This document shows positions 61,582-64,000 of a stretch of DNA of 64,000 nucleotides, in pieces. Under the pieces are notes generated by a model. It saw only the letters and a program-made list of their open reading frames with translations, was not told the DNA's origin and did not search any database. A program made the position numbers and the translations under genes. The stretch spans positions 18,203-82,202 of the forward strand of contig JAFYWK010000029.1 of the NCBI GenBank assembly GCA_017558065.1. Reading direction: 5' to 3'. Positions within the stretch are counted from its first letter, which is position 1; every line of letters starts with the position of its first letter. Origin of the DNA: Paludibacteraceae bacterium (GTDB lineage Bacteria; Bacteroidota; Bacteroidia; Bacteroidales; Paludibacteraceae).

Positions 61582-62751
61582 TTAGAATATATTTAAGAAG
61601 TAATATTCACTTTTAAACTTACTTTTGCAATAACATTCAGTCATATAAACAGGATAGAGATGATTTGCCCAACGTGCATCATTACCATAACAAACAGGAT
61701 TGCGTTCATTAATAATATTTGCAGTTATCATATCAACTTCATCTGTTGATAAACCAAACTCAGCCTCCTCTCCCGTCATTAACATCTTTTCTATTTTAAG
61801 TATTCCAGAGTACGGAGTAGTTGTCTTATCTCGTTCCCTAATGCGTACATACCAGATTGCAAAATTTGCTTCACAAAAAGCAGGGTCAGGTTCCCACATA
61901 ATAGCAGGTGTACGATGGAATAATGGTAGTTTAGCAATATCTGCTGCTATACTACGCCCCCTATTATCACGCATTAAATTTGGATTAAACATTTTACTTA
62001 CCCCTACAACACGCTGATAATTACTGCGTATCTTTTTCATTTCTCCATAATCACCAGTCTTAATGGTGCGATATTGTAGTGAGCCATCTTTAATCAAATA
62101 ATCATCTTGTGTTAATTTATGTTGACCAACTAACTGCGCAACAATCTTTTTCTCACAATCAATCATCTCATCTTGAATTCGTGCTGTCGCTAATTTATCA
62201 AAAGAACTATCTTGTTGTGATGATGAATATGCCAATATTTTTCTAATATCTATTCTTTTACGTTTTGCTTGTTCTGATTCATTTATCTTTTGACATAACG
62301 AACGGAAAAATACAGATGTATCTATACCTTTGGAATTAGCGGCATTTGGCAACGCTAAGACTGAATATGCTTCTTCTGCTACATGTTGAAAGGCAGCAAA
62401 ACTTACACCATCATCTTGCATTATACGTTCGCAGCATGCAACTGATATTTGCCCTGCTATTAAAGGATATACTTTTTTGTCATATCGTATGTCATCTATT
62501 TTATAGACCATACGTGAGCCATCAAGAAAATAACGAAAGAGAGGTGGATATTGGCGTAATTGTAGAGCCAATTTCGTCATATCGCGTGATGTAGGAATCT
62601 TTTGGCTCTCCGCATATTGTTTAGGAGTAATTTGTTGAGATAAATCCTCATATGGTATACGTAATGAAGGGTCATTATCATAACCATATTTAAACGAGCC
62701 AAAAGGTTCTCCATCAGTTTCTCGCGCAATATATTCAATCAATTTTCCCAT
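61582..62751 (-). CDS. nurA: NurA-like nuclease
   Basis: The 389-aa protein has the NurA-type catalytic start FLDGSRMVYKID (Asp77, Gly78, Ser79). It is followed by a long RNase H-like fold (VYPLIAGQISVACCERI) and a late acidic/aromatic segment (EANFAIWYVRIRERD). NurA proteins are Mn-dependent 5'-3' exo/endonucleases that work with HerA in DNA end resection, and in some bacterial phage-defence systems. It is the first gene of the five-gene operon, with a clear promoter. The assignment rests on the DGS motif and the adjacent HerA gene. Confidence 0.78.
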   Translation of the reverse strand: MGKLIEYIARETDGEPFGSFKYGYDNDPSLRIPYEDLSQQITPKQYAESQKIPTSRDMTKLALQLRQYPPLFRYFLDGSRMVYKIDDIRYDKKVYPLIAGQISVACCERIMQDDGVSFAAFQHVAEEAYSVLALPNAANSKGIDTSVFFRSLCQKINESEQAKRKRIDIRKILAYSSSQQDSSFDKLATARIQDEMIDCEKKIVAQLVGQHKLTQDDYLIKDGSLQYRTIKTGDYGEMKKIRSNYQRVVGVSKMFNPNLMRDNRGRSIAADIAKLPLFHRTPAIMWEPDPAFCEANFAIWYVRIRERDKTTTPYSGILKIEKMLMTGEEAEFGLSTDEVDMITANIINERNPVCYGNDARWANHLYPVYMTECYCKSKFKSEYYFLNIF

Positions 62752-62792
62752 TCAATTATATATCAATTTTATCAAATGTCTATTTCAACTTG

Positions 62793-62824
62793 CAAAGATA
62801 CAACTTTTTTTGCATTCATGCAAA
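62793..62824 (-). promoter_or_regulatory. Promoter of the NurA-HerA operon
   Basis: On the minus strand there is TATCTTTG (62800 to 62793) and TTTG (62824 to 62821) with a 20-nt spacer, about 40 nt upstream of the nurA start. It is the only clear promoter for the five genes. Confidence 0.87.
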
Positions 62825-62879
62825 TAATACCGCTATTTTCTAAAAAAATGGCGGTGATATTGGTGTCGGCTGTGCTGAG

Positions 62880-63370
62880 GTTGTGTGCGTGGAGCGCATA
62901 GACCTCTCCTAAATCCTCTCCTAGAGGAAAGGACTTTTAGAGTACTAAATACCACCCAGACGAGTAGCGGAGTACCCGAATAATATTCGTCAAGCACCCC
63001 ATAACGCAGGCGTTAGCAGGGAGCCCGTAGGACAATAAACAAAGATTAAGCGGTCGTAAGAATACTCGCGGAGAAATCCGTGAGTACTAGACTGAAGGCG
63101 GGGATTTAGATTGGCTTCGCCTATAAATCGCTCGCTATGCTGCTGGAGATGGGAGAACGGGCTGCGCCCTGGAAAGGAACTCGGATACTGAATCACTTTT
63201 ATTTACTCAGCGAGAACCCTCTTGTTGAACTACCGAGGAATACTCGGAAGTTGAATAATTCGTCGTCTAATAGTTCTCGCTCCATATCCTCTATTTCGGT
63301 GATTTATGCAAGTATCACTTGCACAAATTGACTGGTCTTCTAATTTGGCAATGGGTTGTTGCCAAATTGA
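62880..63370. ncRNA. Hairpin-rich non-coding region, candidate structured RNA
   Basis: No convincing gene is present, but many stems are. TACTCGCGGA-GAAA-TCCGTGAGTA (63063-63086) has a GNRA loop. There is a nested GATTTA/TAAATC and GGC/GCC hairpin (63103-63129) and GGGC-TGC-GCCC (63159-63169). A 9-bp closing stem (63209-63217 with 63273-63281) encloses another hairpin (63225-63255). TGCAAGT-ATC-ACTTGCA (63307-63323) and a 10-bp stem at 63342-63368 follow. Smaller ones are at 62977-62989 and 63002-63015. The strand is not determined. It could be an RNA gene, a decayed group II intron or palindromic debris. Confidence 0.45.
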
Positions 63371-63429
63371 TATTTAACACTCATCAATTAACACTACCCA
63401 CTTTCCTTCTTTTCTGCTACCTTTGCGAT

Positions 63430-64000
63430 TCAAGATTCCTTGTCTTCTACCTCCAACTCCAACTGCATGAAATGGTCGAAGTCGGATTGATACAAACGGT
63501 CCTGGACAATGCGGTACTTCTCAAACTCGGTTTCTGCTTTAGCCTTTGCCAGTTCTGCCGTAATACGACCCGCATCTTGCAACACCTCCCGATCCCAAAG
63601 CGTTAAGAAACCATTCAAACGCGTCTCCCAGTCCGCCATTGTCATAGGAATCTGGCGCATAGCCTGCATCTCTGCAAAATCCAAATAGGCATTGACAATA
63701 CGAGCCAATACCTGCAACTCATCGTGCGAAAGGTAATTCTTTGCCACAACCACATCATAGCGATGGATTTTACCTTCTGGTGCACCTTCCCAAGTAGTCA
63801 ATCCCATGTGCTCTTTAGCTGCATCTGCACGCTCATAAATAAGCTCAGCTGCCGTATGCTGATGCACCGCATAGTGCAATTTGTTTTGCACCGCCGCAAA
63901 GAAGCGCTGCGTGGCAGCAGCTGTAGGATCATAATCAATACTGGTGGCATAAATATCGGTGACCTTTTGATAGAAACGACGCTCAGAGAGGCGTATCTCA
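63430..64000 (-). CDS. RhuM-family protein, 5' end cut by window edge
   Basis: The frame is open to the right edge (EIRLSERRFYQKVTDIYATS and on), so at least 189 residues are present and the N-terminus is outside. The sequence matches the RhuM family as I know it: FYQKVTDIYATSIDYDPTAAATQRFFAAVQNKLHYA-like region, TAAELIYERADA, HMGLTTWEG, VAKNYLSHDEL and MTMADWETRLNGFL. RhuM proteins occur in pathogenicity and defence islands, often near type I restriction genes; the biochemical role is not known. Confidence 0.88.
   Translation of the reverse strand, partial: EIRLSERRFYQKVTDIYATSIDYDPTAAATQRFFAAVQNKLHYAVHQHTAAELIYERADAAKEHMGLTTWEGAPEGKIHRYDVVVAKNYLSHDELQVLARIVNAYLDFAEMQAMRQIPMTMADWETRLNGFLTLWDREVLQDAGRITAELAKAKAETEFEKYRIVQDRLYQSDFDHFMQLELEVEDKES

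Noticed and set aside
62990-63196. 68-codon minus-strand frame in the hairpin-rich region
   Set aside because: The frame crosses several perfect hairpins, and the product has no conserved pattern or start signal; treated as non-coding.
63418-63425. TACCTTTG as a plus-strand promoter
   Set aside because: There is no TTTG-like box 20 nt upstream and no gene follows on that strand; it points antisense into the RhuM gene.

Overview
The window looks like a chromosome segment of a Bacteroidales bacterium (phylum Bacteroidota). The main evidence is the promoter type. At least eight genes have a TAnnTTTG box with a TTTG- or TTG-like box about 20 nt upstream, the known Bacteroidetes -7/-33 arrangement. 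The housekeeping set fits too: an OstA-like LptD, a fused MurF-alanine racemase, and giant secreted proteins built from Listeria-Bacteroides repeats. I cannot assign a family or genus. No tRNA, rRNA, CRISPR array or transposase was recognised.

Layout. (1) 1-8.8 kb is core: 3' part of lptD (minus), then a plus-strand run pheS, murF-alr, nadC and an aminopeptidase P gene, ending in a strong terminator. (2) 8.9-26.6 kb is a secreted-protein locus. Two giant paralogous proteins (2349 and 2516 aa) point away from each other, each preceded by a small secreted protein with a C-terminal membrane anchor. The pair-plus-leader module is an inverted duplication. One copy has been interrupted by a roughly 1 kb cassette carrying a BRO/antirepressor-type gene. 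(3) 26.6-31.9 kb is core: era, an M16 peptidase gene and tdh. (4) 32.2-43.9 kb is a minus-strand defence island lying between tdh and its pathway partner kbl. It is a type I restriction-modification locus (hsdM, hsdS, hsdR) with extra modules inside it: an OLD-type ATPase/Toprim gene, a small-ORF/membrane-protein group and an AbiE toxin-antitoxin pair. The HsdR ends in an added LexA-like S24 domain. (5) 44.2-51.2 kb is core: kbl, gdhA, an NtrY-like sensor kinase, a CcdA-like membrane protein, trmN6 and bcp. (6) 51.2-55.7 kb is accessory: a DUF1016/PDDEXK nuclease gene between direct repeats, then small genes with unusual structured upstream regions. (7) 55.8-62.8 kb is a tightly coupled five-gene operon: a NurA-like nuclease, HerA-like translocase, GHKL ATPase, radical SAM enzyme and small protein. 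It is the best candidate in the window for a little-described defence system. (8) 62.8-63.4 kb is hairpin-rich and apparently non-coding, and a RhuM-family gene runs off the right edge.

How the parts work together. tdh and kbl encode the two steps of threonine breakdown to glycine and acetyl-CoA. The island between them suggests insertion into a once adjacent pair. hsdM/hsdS/hsdR should form one restriction-modification complex. NurA and HerA are known to act as a DNA end-processing pair, and here they are translationally coupled to a GHKL ATPase and a radical SAM protein. The two giant proteins and their small partners are probably cell-surface products, possibly carbohydrate-binding.

A general peculiarity is that many spacers consist of short degenerate repeated words (for example CCAATA/ACCCATT, or CTAACCTATCACC). 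In several places the same kind of repeat has entered coding sequence (murF-alr, pepP, trmN6).
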